DNA of 64,000 nucleotides from Piper betle (GCA_033002965.1 JAURVB010003546.1:1-64000), one strand, 5' to 3'; numbered from the stretch's first letter, positions 1-11,502 are shown. Notes: generated by a model not told the origin, from the letters alone. Numbers and translations are program-made.

Positions 1-250
1 ATCGCTACTCCAAAACAATGTCGATGCATTACAAAATTCACGCACATAACACGACCCAGTGTCGGACTAAGTCAATTCTTTGACCCCAGTTGCACTCGGT
101 GCATGGTAGTCGAATCTGGGCTCAGGCCGACCTAGGCTACCAACAAGGAAAATACGATGTTCTACCTATTATACGTACCTGATTTGTGATTACGTCTGAC
201 TGTGACCCGTGAACCCTAATTCAGTAATGGGGAGGTCGCCTGGGACGGAG
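1..250 (-). repeat. Family D LTR fragment
   Basis: The stretch around 61-230 matches, with substitutions, the family D LTR near 62520-62690 and the reverse complement of the D solo LTR at 11721-13014. Shared text includes a 'gtcggact.agtcaatt' block and a 'cactcggtgcatggtagtcg' block. Both ends are lost, the left one at the window edge. It has no coding content. Confidence 0.6.
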
Positions 251-307
251 ATGAGGGATGAAATACTCCCTCCTCCTGCATATATATATACTTCAACCAT
301 TCCCTCT

Positions 308-419
308 ATTAAATTCTCATACCCAATCATCCATTGGTATTTCCTAAGTTCAACGACCCCTTCATTAAATTCTCACACCCCATCATCCATTGGTATTTTC
401 TAGGTTCAACGACCCCTTC
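308..419. repeat. 56-bp tandem duplication
   Basis: Two adjacent 56-bp units (308-363 and 364-419) both begin attaaattctca and end with caacgaccccttc, differing at a few positions. It is a local duplication inside repeat debris; the short ORF across it is not credible as a gene. Confidence 0.8.
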
Positions 420-687
420 TCCTTTAATAAAGAATAAATGACGGCTAGGGTTTGTGGAAGCACCCTTTCACCATAATTCCTTTAACCGGGTAATTGGGTA
501 ATTAACACGGTTCACTTAACCTTTTCATTCAACCTCTTAAGTGGTATGGTTCACTTAAATGGTTAAATGGATAATTAATGTGTTCGACTCGACTGATTCA
601 ACTAGAATCGTTCGATTAGAAATTACTTTTCAATTTAACCGGGTAATTCATACTTAACCAGCTAATGAAATTTTTTTTTCCGGGTCT
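420..687. other. Unassigned repeat debris
   Basis: AT-rich sequence with several partial repeats of an 'aaccgggtaatt' motif. No gene, LTR terminus or RNA gene was recognised. It is probably old LTR sequence truncated by neighbouring insertions. Confidence 0.3.
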
Positions 688-752
688 TTACATATATTCT
701 CGTTATGGCCTTAATATATTTTTTAGGGTGAAAATTCCCTAGTTGGGGAGAT
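688..752 (+). repeat. Family B internal 3' end
   Basis: This matches the end of the family B interior at 1540-1596 and 57015-57060: a 'cttaatatatttt' block followed by 'aaaattccctagttgggga' immediately before an LTR start. It therefore looks like the polypurine-tract side of a further, mostly lost, B unit to the left. Confidence 0.6.
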
Positions 753-1503
753 TGTGAATCCCTGAAAATAACTAGGTTATTTTATTTTAGAACGAATCCT
801 AAATATTAATTTAATTTAATTTAATAATATTTATTATTTGTTTCCAATAATCTTTATCTATTGTATTTATTAACTATCTTTTTGTATTTCATTATTAGTT
901 GTCTCTTGAAATTTCAAAGTTAACCTCCTTGGTTATAAATAAGGGTGTTAGAAATGGGATTGCAACCATCTCTCTCTTGGATATATATAAATTAGTTTCT
1001 TATATGTGCTTTGATCTCTCTCTCATGTAGATTAGTTTCTTATGTATGCATCTCTATATGATCCTACTAGCAGTAAGATATGATGTGGGCATTTTAATAT
1101 TGACTAGATTTTGAAACATGTTTATGGTTATGTATAATGCAACCATGTTACCATCAATTATGGTTATGTATGCTCTGTTGAGTTGTCAGGGTTGCACATG
1201 GTTTTGTTACATGTTCTGGCACAGTATGTATGTATGTATGATTATCGTTGGCCATTGAGTGGTTCTAGCCTATGCTTTTAAGCTCTGCTTCCATGAAATT
1301 TAAATGATATTGGCCCAACTAATAGTTTTTTTAATGAATTTTTAACTTTGTACTTCAGTCTGCTCTTAGACTGAGAAATTGGGATGTTACAAGTAATATT
1401 CCCCAAAACATTAAATTAGCCTCACATCTAATACTAACCAGGGTACGATCCAATATATATTATATATAAATATATATGTATATATATAAATATATATGTA
1501 TAC

Positions 1504-1538
<35 letters not shown>

Positions 1539-2242
1539 TTTTTCCTTATGGCCTGAAAAATATTTTCATGGACAAAAATTCCCTAGTTGGGGAAATTGTA
1601 AAACCTCGAAAATGACTAGTTTATTTTATCTTGGAATGAATTTTAATATTATTAAATTAATTTGATTTAATAATATTTATGGATTGTTTCCAATAATCTT
1701 TATTGATTTTATTTTATTAATTGTATTTTGTATTTCGTTATTTGTTGTCTTTTCATATTTCAAAGTTAACCTCCTTGGTTATAAATAAGGGTGTTAGAAA
1801 AGGGATTGCATCCATCTCTCTCTCCTATATATATAAATTAGTTTCTTATATGTGCTTCTATCTCTCTGATGTAGATTAGTTTCTTATGTATGTTTCTATG
1901 TATGATCCTACTAGCAGTGAGGTATGATGCAGGCATATTACCATCGACTAGACTCTGGAACATGTGTTTGGTTATGTATGATACAGTCATGTTATTGTTG
2001 ACTAGATTGTTGTATGCTCCATTGAGTTGTCCAAACTACTCATGGTGTCGTTGTGTGTTCTACCATAGTATGTATGATTATATATGTATGTATGATTTAC
2101 ATTGGTCGTTGAGTGGTTCTGGCCTATGCATTTATGCTCTGCTTCTGTGAAATTTGTATGATAGTAGTCCAATTAATAGTTTTTTTAACAAATTTTCACG
2201 TTGCACTTCGGTCTGTCCTCAGACTAAAAAATTGGGTTGCAA
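753..2242 (+). mobile_element. Family B LTR element, internally deleted
   Basis: Two direct LTRs flank a 205-bp interior: LTR1 at 753-1391 (639 bp, TGTGAATCCC...TGTTACA) and LTR2 at 1597-2242 (646 bp, TGTAAAACCT...). Both carry the same order of blocks (ataactaggttattttat near the start, tactagcagt, gagtggttctggcctatgc). The interior lacks the tRNA-iMet primer site seen in the sister element at 56818 and contains a TA/CA microsatellite near 1455-1540. There is no coding capacity, so any movement depended on proteins from elsewhere. A third B interior end just upstream suggests a tandem LTR array. The right LTR end is mutated (ttgcaa instead of ttaca). Confidence 0.75.
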
Positions 2243-4085
2243 TCTAATTGTATTGTGAATATTCATCTAAGAAACAATAGTATTCTTGTCTTGCCAGTCT
2301 GTCTAGAATTTGATTAGTGAATGGCAAGGGGAAATGATCTTTCATTGTAGCCTTGTTGAGATTTCTCTAGTCCATAGATACCCTCCAACCAGTGTTTGTT
2401 TTTGAAGGAATTAACTCATTGTTTTGGTTGGGATCCTTCGTCAATCCTTTTTTCTTCGGAATACATTGCATAAGACTAACCCAAAAACTATCAGCAATTG
2501 GGTAAATGATTGTAGCATCTAACTACTTCAATATCTTCTTCTTCACAACCTCTTTCATGATAGGATTGAAGCATCTCTTAGGTTTGTCCTTCTTCTAAAA
2601 GAATTGTGTGCATGTAGACATTTGGGCTATAATGCCTAGAATATTAGCAATGTTCCATCTTATAGATAGCTTGTGATCTCTTAGAATTCGTAGCAACTTT
2701 TCTTCATGCAAAAGTGTTAACCATGGAAAAATAATAGCATGAAGAGTATAAGAGTGTCCAAGGAATGCATATCTCAAATGCTTGGGTAGGGGTTTCAATT
2801 CCAATTCTCGGGGTTACTAATGGTTTGTTTACTTTGACTTTTAAATTTTGTATAGGTAAAGGCTCCATCAGATCACAGTGTTTTGCTCCTACTTGGTTGT
2901 TGTCAAGTCAAACCATCAATACAGCTAACTCTTTATCTTCTTCCATTGAATCATCTGAGACTAAAGCTCGTTCCAAAGGGTCTGATGATTGGCTTGTCAT
3001 CTGCACTTTAGTGACTATCTTTTTAATTACATTTAGCAATCATTAGCTGGTTCTTGTAATTCTTTCATTGCCATGAATATGTTGAAGAATTATTACTCAT
3101 TATTGACTCTCATGATCAATTTTCTGTTTCTACATCGATCAATGTTCTTCATATTGCAAGGAAAGGTCTGCCTATGATGAATGGAACATCCTTGTCCGCC
3201 ATATATAATATCACTAGATTTGTTAGAAATATGAATTTGTCCACCTATACCAGGATGTTTTCAATTTCTCCTTTGAGAAAGATGTATAATCTATCAGCCA
3301 ATTGTAACTTCATGGTGATTGGCTTCACTTCTCCCATACCCAAACTCTTGTAAATGGACCATGGCATCAAATTGATCCTAGCGCCCAAATCACAATGGAC
3401 TTGAGAAATTCAATGGAGCAAGGAATGATAAATCGCCCTAGGTCCTTTAGCTTTGGAGGTAGTTTCCTTTGTAACACAACATAACACTCCTCATTCAGAG
3501 GTATTTTCTCAAACTCTTCTAGTTTCTTCTCCTTGAAAAAGATTTGTTTTATGAACTTGGCATGGTTGGGTATTTGCTACAATGCCTTGACAATGGAATG
3601 TTGATTGTCAATTTTCTGAAAATGATCAGAAAATCATAAACTCTATGATCCATCCCGCTTCTTTGACACTTATTGTAATTTCCTATGTTGATTGTTTTGA
3701 CACTTATTGTAATCGCCTATGTAATTTGTTGTTACTGGCTCTAGAGGACACTAACTCACAAGACATGACTTGTGCTATCTGAGCATTGGCCTAAGACTTA
3801 TTTTTCTAGACTCTATACTTATTTGTTCAGTGCTGAAAGTTATGCAGATATAGCATTGAAAGTATCCATTCACAAAACTCCACGTGTTGATTTCCTCACT
3901 ATTCTGTCATACATCATCTAGTAATTGTTAGAAGCTAATTTTTCCATTAGTTCATAAAACTTTATCTTAAGTCTTAGTCATGATGGATCCACCAAATGCT
4001 ACATCGACTACAGACATGGTTTGACTCAACAACCCATTGTAGAAAGTTTGAATTCTAACCCAAGGTTGAATACCATGGTAGGGGT
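2243..4085 (-). pseudogene. Athila-type Ty3/gypsy gag-PR-RT relic
   Basis: Minus-strand translation across frame changes gives, from right to left, the end of gag (about 4085-3660, with a QTFYNGL motif), an aspartic protease region (about 3620-3170, with PPKLKDLGRF and later a WALGSI patch matching the family's LGASI) and the start of reverse transcriptase (about 2790-2243, with MELKPLPKHLRYAFLG, IIYPIADSFWVS and YYCFLDEYS). This order and these motifs are typical of the Athila clade of plant Ty3/gypsy elements. The RT stops at the family B LTR boundary, so its YxDD half is missing. Many stops and frameshifts make it non-functional. The gag side is cut by a family C LTR at 4086. Confidence 0.85.
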
Positions 4086-5417
4086 TGTAACAGTCAATCC
4101 AGCCCAAAACTGAATTGAATCATGATGTAGGCATTGCAAATTACTCGTTGAACTAACTAAAATCGAACTAACATCACAAAAGTAGATCTTAGCCCTCTAG
4201 GAGGCTTAAGAGAGAAAAGCATGTGTGGGGCAGCCACCATATGCATGCTTACATCATACACTATAGGGATGACTCTAAACTAAAAGTCTACCAATATGCT
4301 CATTCCGAGTTGTAGAAGAGGCGCAACCCCGCTATAATTAAGAGGTTGACTTTAAAAGATGCAATGGTCACTCCATGTTGTATAAGAGGCACACGCTCAT
4401 TGCAACAAAGAGGTCAAGCTTTAATCATATTAATTAGTTAGTTATTCTACTTAGGTTTCAACCTTGATTGTTACGTATCTTGTTATTTAATGACATGATA
4501 CGAAAAGTTAAGCAGGGGCTGTGGTTACTTGTTCCACATACCTTTTGCACACACATAAAATTAAAACACAGACATGATTAGATGTTAGATCATACCCTCA
4601 CTTGATCTTCACATGGACTTTTCAAGAGGTATGAGTCGTATGCACCTCTGATCCACGTTTCTGCAATAACTCATATAGCTACAAAATAGGGGTTTTGTGT
4701 ACCTTGTATTGCTCCTTATAAAATCCAGGATATTGAGGCTTAGCACCCTACTGAAGACTTGTTAGTATTGCCCCAAATTTTAACTTCATGCACAACATGT
4801 GAGTAGGAATGATTCAATAAAGGACTAGCACACACATAAGAACCAAAGTTTGAGATCATTGCCATAGATAGCCAAAACATACAAAGTCATATTAGTACAT
4901 AATTCAACACTAAAGGACATATCAAATAGATTACCAAAAATACACAACAGCCACACCCCGCCTTCCATGAGACATTGGATCTGGCTGCCTACACCGGCCA
5001 AACCAGGGATGCTCACGTACATGATAAGAAAACATGAGTAATTGAAAGATCATCGAGTCTCTAAGTAACTAGTAAAGTAACAAAACTGGCAGATGGATAT
5101 TGAAACATTCACAGAATAATTGAAACTTCAAGAATAATCACTCAATGGGCAACACAACACTTACGCCCAATCAACACAACACAACACAATCACTCAATGG
5201 ACTAGCACACACTTAATGTCATGCTCTCGGATAAAAACCAACATGACAACACCACACAACATACATACATACCACAAATCATACCTCCCAACAACCTCCA
5301 TATAACACCTGCCAAGGTAGTCTAATGGCAAAGGGGACCAGTTAGTGCCACAAGTTCTAGAAATGTGTTGCGTTATGCAATACTCGATATACCATACTAC
5401 TCTGATTAGTAGGAGTG
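4086..5417 (-). mobile_element. Family C LTR, truncated
   Basis: Begins (plus-strand reading) TGTAACAG, matching the 3' terminus of the C LTR at 58879. It shares a long series of blocks with that LTR, such as 'gttgtagaagaggcgcaac', 'ttaagaggttgac' and 'cttgttccacatacc'. Only the 3' part (in minus orientation) is present. It directly abuts Athila gag on the left and a family A LTR on the right. No genes. Confidence 0.65.
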
Positions 5418-7270
5418 GTAATACCCTGAATCTAGTTTACTTTGAAACTGGATTAGAACTATTATGATTGATCAGACAAACTCTTAAATTGATTGAGTTG
5501 GTCAACCTCTTGGCATCTAAAGACAGAGAACAAAACTAATGCTCAAGAAATGGATCAATGAGATGCACACCCTACCAAGATGCTACGTGAATGGCATGAC
5601 AAGTAGTCACACCCAAAACAATTAAATAGCAATAAAATTATAGAAAATTGTAAAATAAAATAGAGAGTGTCTCCCTTGAAAATGAAATAAAGGGCCAACC
5701 TATACAACAATATATAATAAAATAACAAGCAAATAAAGGTTTTTACATCAAAACCAGAACATAAACTGTTTATCACAATTAATAAATTGGGTTCTGACCC
5801 AACTACTCATCACACACATCATAACTACTGAAGAAGCCTCAAACTAGTTCAAACATGTCCATATCATATGCAAAATAACATAATACATGACTGATAATCA
5901 AAATGAATGATAACATTATAGGTACATCACAAAAGATAACAAAAAGAAACAAAATTAAGATCACTGCTCTGTCAAGACCGGCAAATCCCACTGTAGATCC
6001 TCACCTATATAGATAATAGAAAAGCATTATTAATAGGTGTCACTTGCTTAGAAATAACTAAATATCAAACTGACAAATAAGAGTTAACAATCATGAAAGG
6101 CAAATAATCATATAACTCTAACGAAATGCTCAAAGGGCCTACTGAGGAATCATCAAGCTACAGACTAGATAGCATCTTGAAATGACTAGTTATGTGCCAC
6201 TCTTGACAATGCCTCTCTCAACAATATCATAATAGTCCCACTCTCGGGAAAACTAGTATCTTAAGCCCTTTCCAAGTCTCCATATTTCTCCTAGCCCAGA
6301 TCACAAAGGCTGAGTACTCTCAAGCAGTTGCCTTCAGTACTCTTTGATACCACAATATCATAATACTACTCTTCTACTCCAAGCAGCTCTGGGTGTATGA
6401 AAGCTTAAGAAATAGAGTTATGAGAATCCCTCGGGAATGAAATGACACTCTCACCATGTGGAGCCCACTGTGACTTACACATGCACCCTCTCACGGTATG
6501 TGGAAGTTAGTTTCTCCAACTTTTGACTGGCAGAAATGACAAAACTATATTCATAAGGCTGGGAAGGGGATTATGTAAATAGGACCAAAGGCAACTTGAG
6601 GTGGAGCTGAGTTTTCAAAAACAAAATGAGGGATCTCATCCTCGAGGGTTCTTAATCACGAAGAACAATGTGTTTAAATGACCCGTGCTAAGTAGGATTC
6701 TATAAAATAACCACTTAATATGTCATGCAATCTGTAAATAAAAACATTGATAGAGTAGAGCGATAAATCTGAGAAGTGAGACCTAGAAGACCTAGTAGAA
6801 GCTCCAAGCGTGCCTAGACAGTGAGCTCCTACATCTAACCTGATAGTTGCCCAAGGAGGCGAGGATGGTGGCTTCCTAAAGAAGGCAATGGCTGTGGTTG
6901 CTGACCAGCGAGAGGTGGATAGGAGTAGGGGAAGTAGGGTAGGAGAAGGGGGAGCCAAAACCAGTGGTGAGGAGGGGCAGCGACCTGCTGCTGCTGGCTA
7001 AAAGGTGAGTAGGGAGAAGAGTGGGTAGAGTGAAGGAAGGGGGAAGGGGAAGGGAAAGGAAGGGGAAGGAGAGGGAAAGGAAGGGGAAGAGGAAGCTGGC
7101 TGGAGGTGACTGCTGGCTGGCAACAGCTGCTGGCCAGCAGTGAGGGCAGGGAGGAGGTCGGTTGGTTGGGGGAGGAGATAGTGTTTGGGCAACTGAAGTG
7201 GGGAAGAAGAAATAGAGCGAGAGGAAGTCTTGCCATTTTCATATTTAGGTGGGTTTAATTAGGGCATTTG
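5418..7270 (-). mobile_element. Family A LTR, 5' truncated
   Basis: Minus-orientation A LTR with its 3' terminus at the left (taatacccTGAATC) and the usual ordered blocks: the 'gtagtcacaccc' block, 'ggtgtcacttgcttag', 'gggatctcatcctcgaggg' and a GC- and purine-rich cassette at 6835-7200. The predicted LTR 5' end is missing, cut near 7270. The proline-rich ORFs over 6835-7242 lie in the cassette and have no homolog I recognise, so I treat them as chance reading frames. Confidence 0.7.
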
Positions 7271-7636
7271 TTCTAACACCCTGATTTCGGTTTACTTAAG
7301 AACCGAATCAGAAATATTATGATCATGTAGAGTCATGTTTAAAGTTATTGGTCAGTAAGTCTCAATCGATATAATAGATCAAAACTACCTTCTTGGTGTC
7401 ATGAGAATGAAAGACATTATTAAATATGCGTTAAAACACATCAAACATATGTAAAAGTAAGAAAAGAAATAAAAGCGCTGAGCTCAAGTGTGTGTAGTAT
7501 TAATCTATCCTTCCACCAAAGTCAACTTAGGATTTGAAAGATCTACATATATTATATGAAAAACGTCATTAACGAGTGTTACTGGTCTGAAAAATAACTA
7601 ATACAATCTGGAAAATAGGCATTCCATTACCCATGA
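7271..7636 (-). mobile_element. Family A LTR fragment
   Basis: A second minus-orientation A-type LTR 3' end starts at about 7275 (taacaccctgatttcgg). It runs to the insertion point of the next element. Its stretch 7320-7530 is the inverted counterpart of 19930-20150, sharing for example agcgctgagctcaagtg and ttggtgtcatgagaatg. Confidence 0.7.
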
Positions 7637-8221
7637 TGTAAAACCCATGATTCGAATCAGGGTTTTATAATGTAAACCGGTCGGTTTGACCATTATTTTC
7701 AGTCAAGTTATGTTTTAATTACAAGATGACCATTCGTTTTTCTCAATGACAATTTATTTTTCTCGCCAAACATTCATTTTTCTCAACCACCACTCATTTT
7801 CTGCCCCTGACATCTATATATTCGACACTTCTGACACTGTCGACATTCAGCCACTACCATCCTTCTCACCCAACTTCCTTCTTTTTTCTTCCTTCTCTTT
7901 TCCCCCACGATCCTTACTCAAGCCAGCCACAACCTTGTCACCATCACCACATAACTGATGATTAGGTAAAGAGTAGGAGCTCACCATTTAAGTGCTCAGA
8001 CACACTCGAAGCTTCCACCAGGTCCGTTAGGGCTCATTTTTTATTTAGGATCTATTCTATTGTGTATTGTTTTAATAATTGTAGGACGAGTTGAGTGGTG
8101 GTTTATCGGATCCCATTTAGCTCGGGCCATATAGTCAAATAGTTTTCTTGATTAATAACCCTCGAGGATGAGATCCCTCAAGTATGTTTTTCGAAAACAA
8201 GATCCACCACAAGTTGCCTTT

Positions 8222-8262
8222 GGGCCAATTATATAAATCCCTACCAAGACCTATATATATGT
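8222..8262 (+). promoter_or_regulatory. Probable LTR core promoter (TATA block)
   Basis: The block gggccaattatataaatcc followed by ctaccaagacc recurs at the same relative place in other A LTRs: 10540 here and 33948 and 50862 in degraded form. TATATAAA is a good plant TATA box, and conservation amid diverged sequence suggests this is where LTR transcription started. No transcript evidence was available. Confidence 0.4.
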
Positions 8263-8284
8263 AGTTTTGCAATTTTTGATAACC

Positions 8285-8680
8285 GTACTACTCTAACGGG
8301 CATTGGCCGGTCGAAGCCGCCGACAAACATGCTACACAAGTGGCATGTACTAGTCGTAAGCCGAAAATACCGAAAACCAAGTTATGCAAGCAGTATGTGC
8401 TAGTCGAAGCTCCCAACAACCATGCTACACAAGTAGCTTGTGCCAGTCATAAGCCAGGAATACCGACAACCATGCTACGCAAGTGGCATGTGCTAGTCGA
8501 AGCTGCAGACAACCATGCTATGCAAGTAGCATATGCCAGTCATAAGCTGGGAATTTTGACAACCATGTTATGCTAGCGGCATGTACGAGTCAAAGCTGCC
8601 GACAACCATGCTACGCAAGTGGCATGTGCCAATAGAAGCCAGAAATACCAACAACCATGCTATGCGAGTGGGTATGGAAG
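8285..8680 (+). repeat. LTR minisatellite, about 43-50 bp units
   Basis: About eight diverged units of the type 'gacaaccatgctacgcaag' + 'tggcatgtgccagtc', alternating between a 'gaagctgcc' and a 'ataagccgggaatacc' linker. The alternation gives a higher-order period near 90 bp. The same array continues in the 3' LTR at 11570-11720 and 13015-13240, where the D solo LTR splits it. The ORF at 8340-8576 is just the array read in one frame. Confidence 0.85.
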
Positions 8681-9161
8681 TAAGAAAAGGGCTTAGGATA
8701 AAATAGTAGTCCCAAGGGACCAGAAAGTGAAATGAGAAAATGTCGATAGAGGCATCAGTAGTAGTAGATCAGTTCAGTTACATATGATTTAAGTTCAGTA
8801 GATGCCCTTTAGAGATTTCATGAAAATGTTTTCTTTCATATGAGAGTTTGCCCTCATAACCAGTTTGATATTAGTGTATTAGTCGAATGATAAAAGTGAC
8901 ATGTGAATATAATGAATAAGTGGGTCTAGAGCCAAATGTCAAGAATGTTTTGATGTGATCTAATTAAATGTTTTGACATGTCATCCATGTAGTAGCATGT
9001 TAGGTTTATTATTGCACATCTATCCATGCATAGCGATAAACATCTTCCATCTCGAGACACCGCGAGTAGATCTGTAGGGTTGGGTAAGGGTTAGTCGACC
9101 TAACTGGGACCACTGACATTCTGGTTCAGTTCCGAATGTAAGCCTGACTTGGGGTGTTACA

Positions 9162-9951
9162 ATTTTGGCATTAGAGCAATCTCTCGGTCTATTTAGTTGG
9201 AAGATGTTTTCATAGGTGATGTGGTGCAAAGATTGCTCCAAGTCCAGCTAGCAGGTATATATGTTTGTCCTTGTTGTCTTTGATTTATAGGTCTCTCACC
9301 AATAGGTAGTGTGACTGTATTTTCAGGATTGGATCAGTGAGTAGCGGTAATCATGGTAAGAACTCGACGTACTCAGCACAGGAATCCATCACCTCCTTAG
9401 CCAAGACAAGCTAGCCCTACTCATGTTCATAGTGAGTCTGTGTCTAGCCAATCTAGAGCCGCGCCACCGCCAGGAAATCCTAATGAACTAGGCTCAATAA
9501 GCCGCCGTAGCAGGAGCCATCATAGTGGAAGCCGTCACAATGTTAGGAGCCATCAGATCAAAACAGAAGCTGCCATTACATGGTTGACAGAGGTACAAAT
9601 GCAGATTTGCCATTTTTGGGGATGTGGTGCGAGCCACAACTAAAACTGAGCAAATCTTGGCTGCTCGACCCCACTGAGATTATAAATAAAGACAACAACA
9701 CCCTCAACAATATCAATCGGATCAGGGGACACAACAGGGGCATAGGATAGATGCCCCAGCCACAATGAGAGTTATGGATGGACAAGTTTAGGAGAACATA
9801 CACCCAACATGTCAAAACTGTGGATGTTGTCACGGAGAAATATGAAGAGTGGGTACGAACACATGCTTGAGATGTGGTCAACTAGGACATCGAGAGTGAA
9901 GCCTTCTTACTTTAAAATTTCGAGGACGAAATTTTTATAAGGAGGGAAGAT
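9162..9951 (+). pseudogene. Deleted retrotransposon interior with gag zinc-knuckle relic
   Basis: The PBS (9166-9177) is followed by a short degraded gag leader (about 9355-9640, RTRRTQHRNPSPP, then a Ser/Arg/Gln-rich stretch). Further on are two zinc-knuckle-like units near 9790-9890: CQNCGCCHG, then CLRCGQLGHRE. A normal chromovirus continues from here into protease, RT, RNase H and integrase. In this copy the sequence passes straight into the motif tttcgaggacgaaattttta and ggagggaaga (polypurine region), then the 3' LTR. Stops interrupt the frame, so no protein is expected. Confidence 0.8.
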
Positions 9952-10568
9952 TGTAAAACCCGTGATTCGAATCAGGGTTTTATAATCTAAACTAGTCAGT
10001 TCGACCATTATTTTCAGTCAAGTTAAGTTTTAATTACGAGACAACCATTCATTTTTCTTAATGACTATTCATTTTTCTCACCAACCATTCATTTTCTCAA
10101 CGACCATTCGTTTTCTTCTCCCTGACATCTATATATTCCACACTTCTGACACCGTCAGCATTTGGCTACCACCATCATTCTCACCCAACTTCCTTCTTCT
10201 TTTTCTTCCTTCTCTTTTCCCCCACAATCCTCACTCCAGCTGGCCACAACCTCATTGCCGTCACAACATGGCTGACAATTAGGTACAGTGTAGGATCTCA
10301 CTGTTTAGGCGCTAAAACACACTTAGAGCTTCTACCAAGTTCATTTAGAACTCGTTTCCAAATTTGCAATCTATTCTATTGTGTATTGTTTTAATAATTG
10401 CAAGACGAATTGAGTGGTGTCTTATCGGATCCCACTTAGCTCGGGCTATTTAGTCAAATAGTTTTCCGGTTTAATAATCCTCGAAGATAAGATCCCTCGA
10501 GTATGTTTTCAAAAATAAGATCCACCATAAGTTGCCTTCGGGCCTATTATATAAATCCCTACCAAGAC

Positions 10569-10570
<2 letters not shown>

Positions 10571-10629
<59 letters not shown>
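10571..10629. repeat. (TA)n microsatellite flanking the fold-back element
   Basis: An almost pure TA run to the left of the insertion; its partner at 11503-11530 lies on the right. The corresponding place in the 5' LTR has only about four TA units, so the tract either grew at the insertion or was supplied by the element. Confidence 0.9.
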
Positions 10630-11497
10630 GGGTAAAGGTTTCCTGTGCCAGAGGCAGGAAACCCTTACCTGCGCCAGGATAATCTGGGCCGTCCGATTAT
10701 GATCGAACGGCCCAGATTTGATAAAAAAATAAAATTTTCTACCACCCCCTCCTTCGCCGGCGGCCTGGATCCGGCCGCCGCCAGCCGGGCGGGGGGTGGG
10801 CGAGGCGGGGCGAGGGCGGCGTGGGTGGGCGGAGGAGAAGGGGGAGGGCGGCGTCGGCCGGGCGGGGGGTGGGCAAGGCGGGGCGAGGGCGGCGTGGGTG
10901 GGCGGAGGAGAAGAGGGAGGGCGGTGTCCGGGATCCGGCCCATGGCCGGCCGGTCGGGGGTGGGCGAGGCGGGGCGAGGGTGGCGTGGGTGGGCGGAGGA
11001 GAAGAGGGAGGGCGGCGTCCGGGATCCGGCCACGTCCGGGATCCGGCCGCGGCCGGCCGGGCGGGGGTGGGCGAGGCGGGGCGAGGGCGGCGTGGGTGGG
11101 CGGAGGAGAAGGGGGAGGGCGGCGTCCGGGATCCGGCCGCAGCCGGCCGGGCTGGGGATGGGCGAGGCGGGGCGAGGGCGGCGTGGGTGGGCGGAGGAGA
11201 AGGGGGAGGGCGGCGTGGGTAGGAGGCCCTCGCCCCACCTCGCCCACCCCCCGCCCGGCCAGCCGCGACCGGATCCCGGACGCCGCCCTCCCCCTTCTCC
11301 TCCGCCCACCCACGCCACCCTCGCCCCGCCTCGCCCACCCCGCCCGCCCGGCCGCGGCCGGATCCCGGCCGCCGGCGAAGGAGGGGGGGTGGAGAAAAAT
11401 TTTTTTTATGAAATCTGGGCCGTTCGATCGTAATCGGACGGCCCAGATTATTTTGTGGCGCAGGGGCGCTACTCTGCCTTTGGCGCAGGGTAGCGCC

Positions 11498-11502
<5 letters not shown>
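10630..11502. mobile_element. Fold-back MITE with nested palindromes
   Basis: About 870 bp, non-coding. Each end holds a private hairpin (left ggtaaaggtttcctg / caggaaacccttacc; right gggcgctac..tgcc / ggcgcagggtagcgccc). Inside that is a second self-palindrome of about 38 bp (aatctgggccgtccgat / atcgaacggcccagatt), present at both ends in inverted orientation (10680 and 11416). Within these lie GC-rich arms that start ctccttcgccggcggcc and hold tandem units. The arms run plus from 10757 to about 11220 and minus from about 11221 to 11385. The whole sequence can therefore fold back on itself. It sits inside a TA tract in an LTR whose sister has the empty site. It resembles MITEs of the Mutator or Micron kind, but no transposase or clear target duplication assigns it. 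Confidence 0.7.

Larger units (their letters stand above)
7637..9161 (+). repeat. 5' LTR of the non-autonomous element
   Basis: 1525 bp. It contains a CT-rich segment near 7850-7930, the conserved block gatgagatccctcaagtat (8167 on), a TATA-like 'attatataaatccctacc' (8228 on), a TA run at 8258, a minisatellite (8285-8680) and the terminus ggggtgttaca. Relative to the 3' LTR it lacks 256 bp between two 9-bp repeats (GATATYAGT, now a single copy at 8867-8875). Confidence 0.85.

Noticed and set aside
8285..8680. Regularly repeated units that could suggest a CRISPR array
   Set aside because: The units are imperfect and contiguous with no unique spacers, lie inside an LTR, and the genome is a plant.
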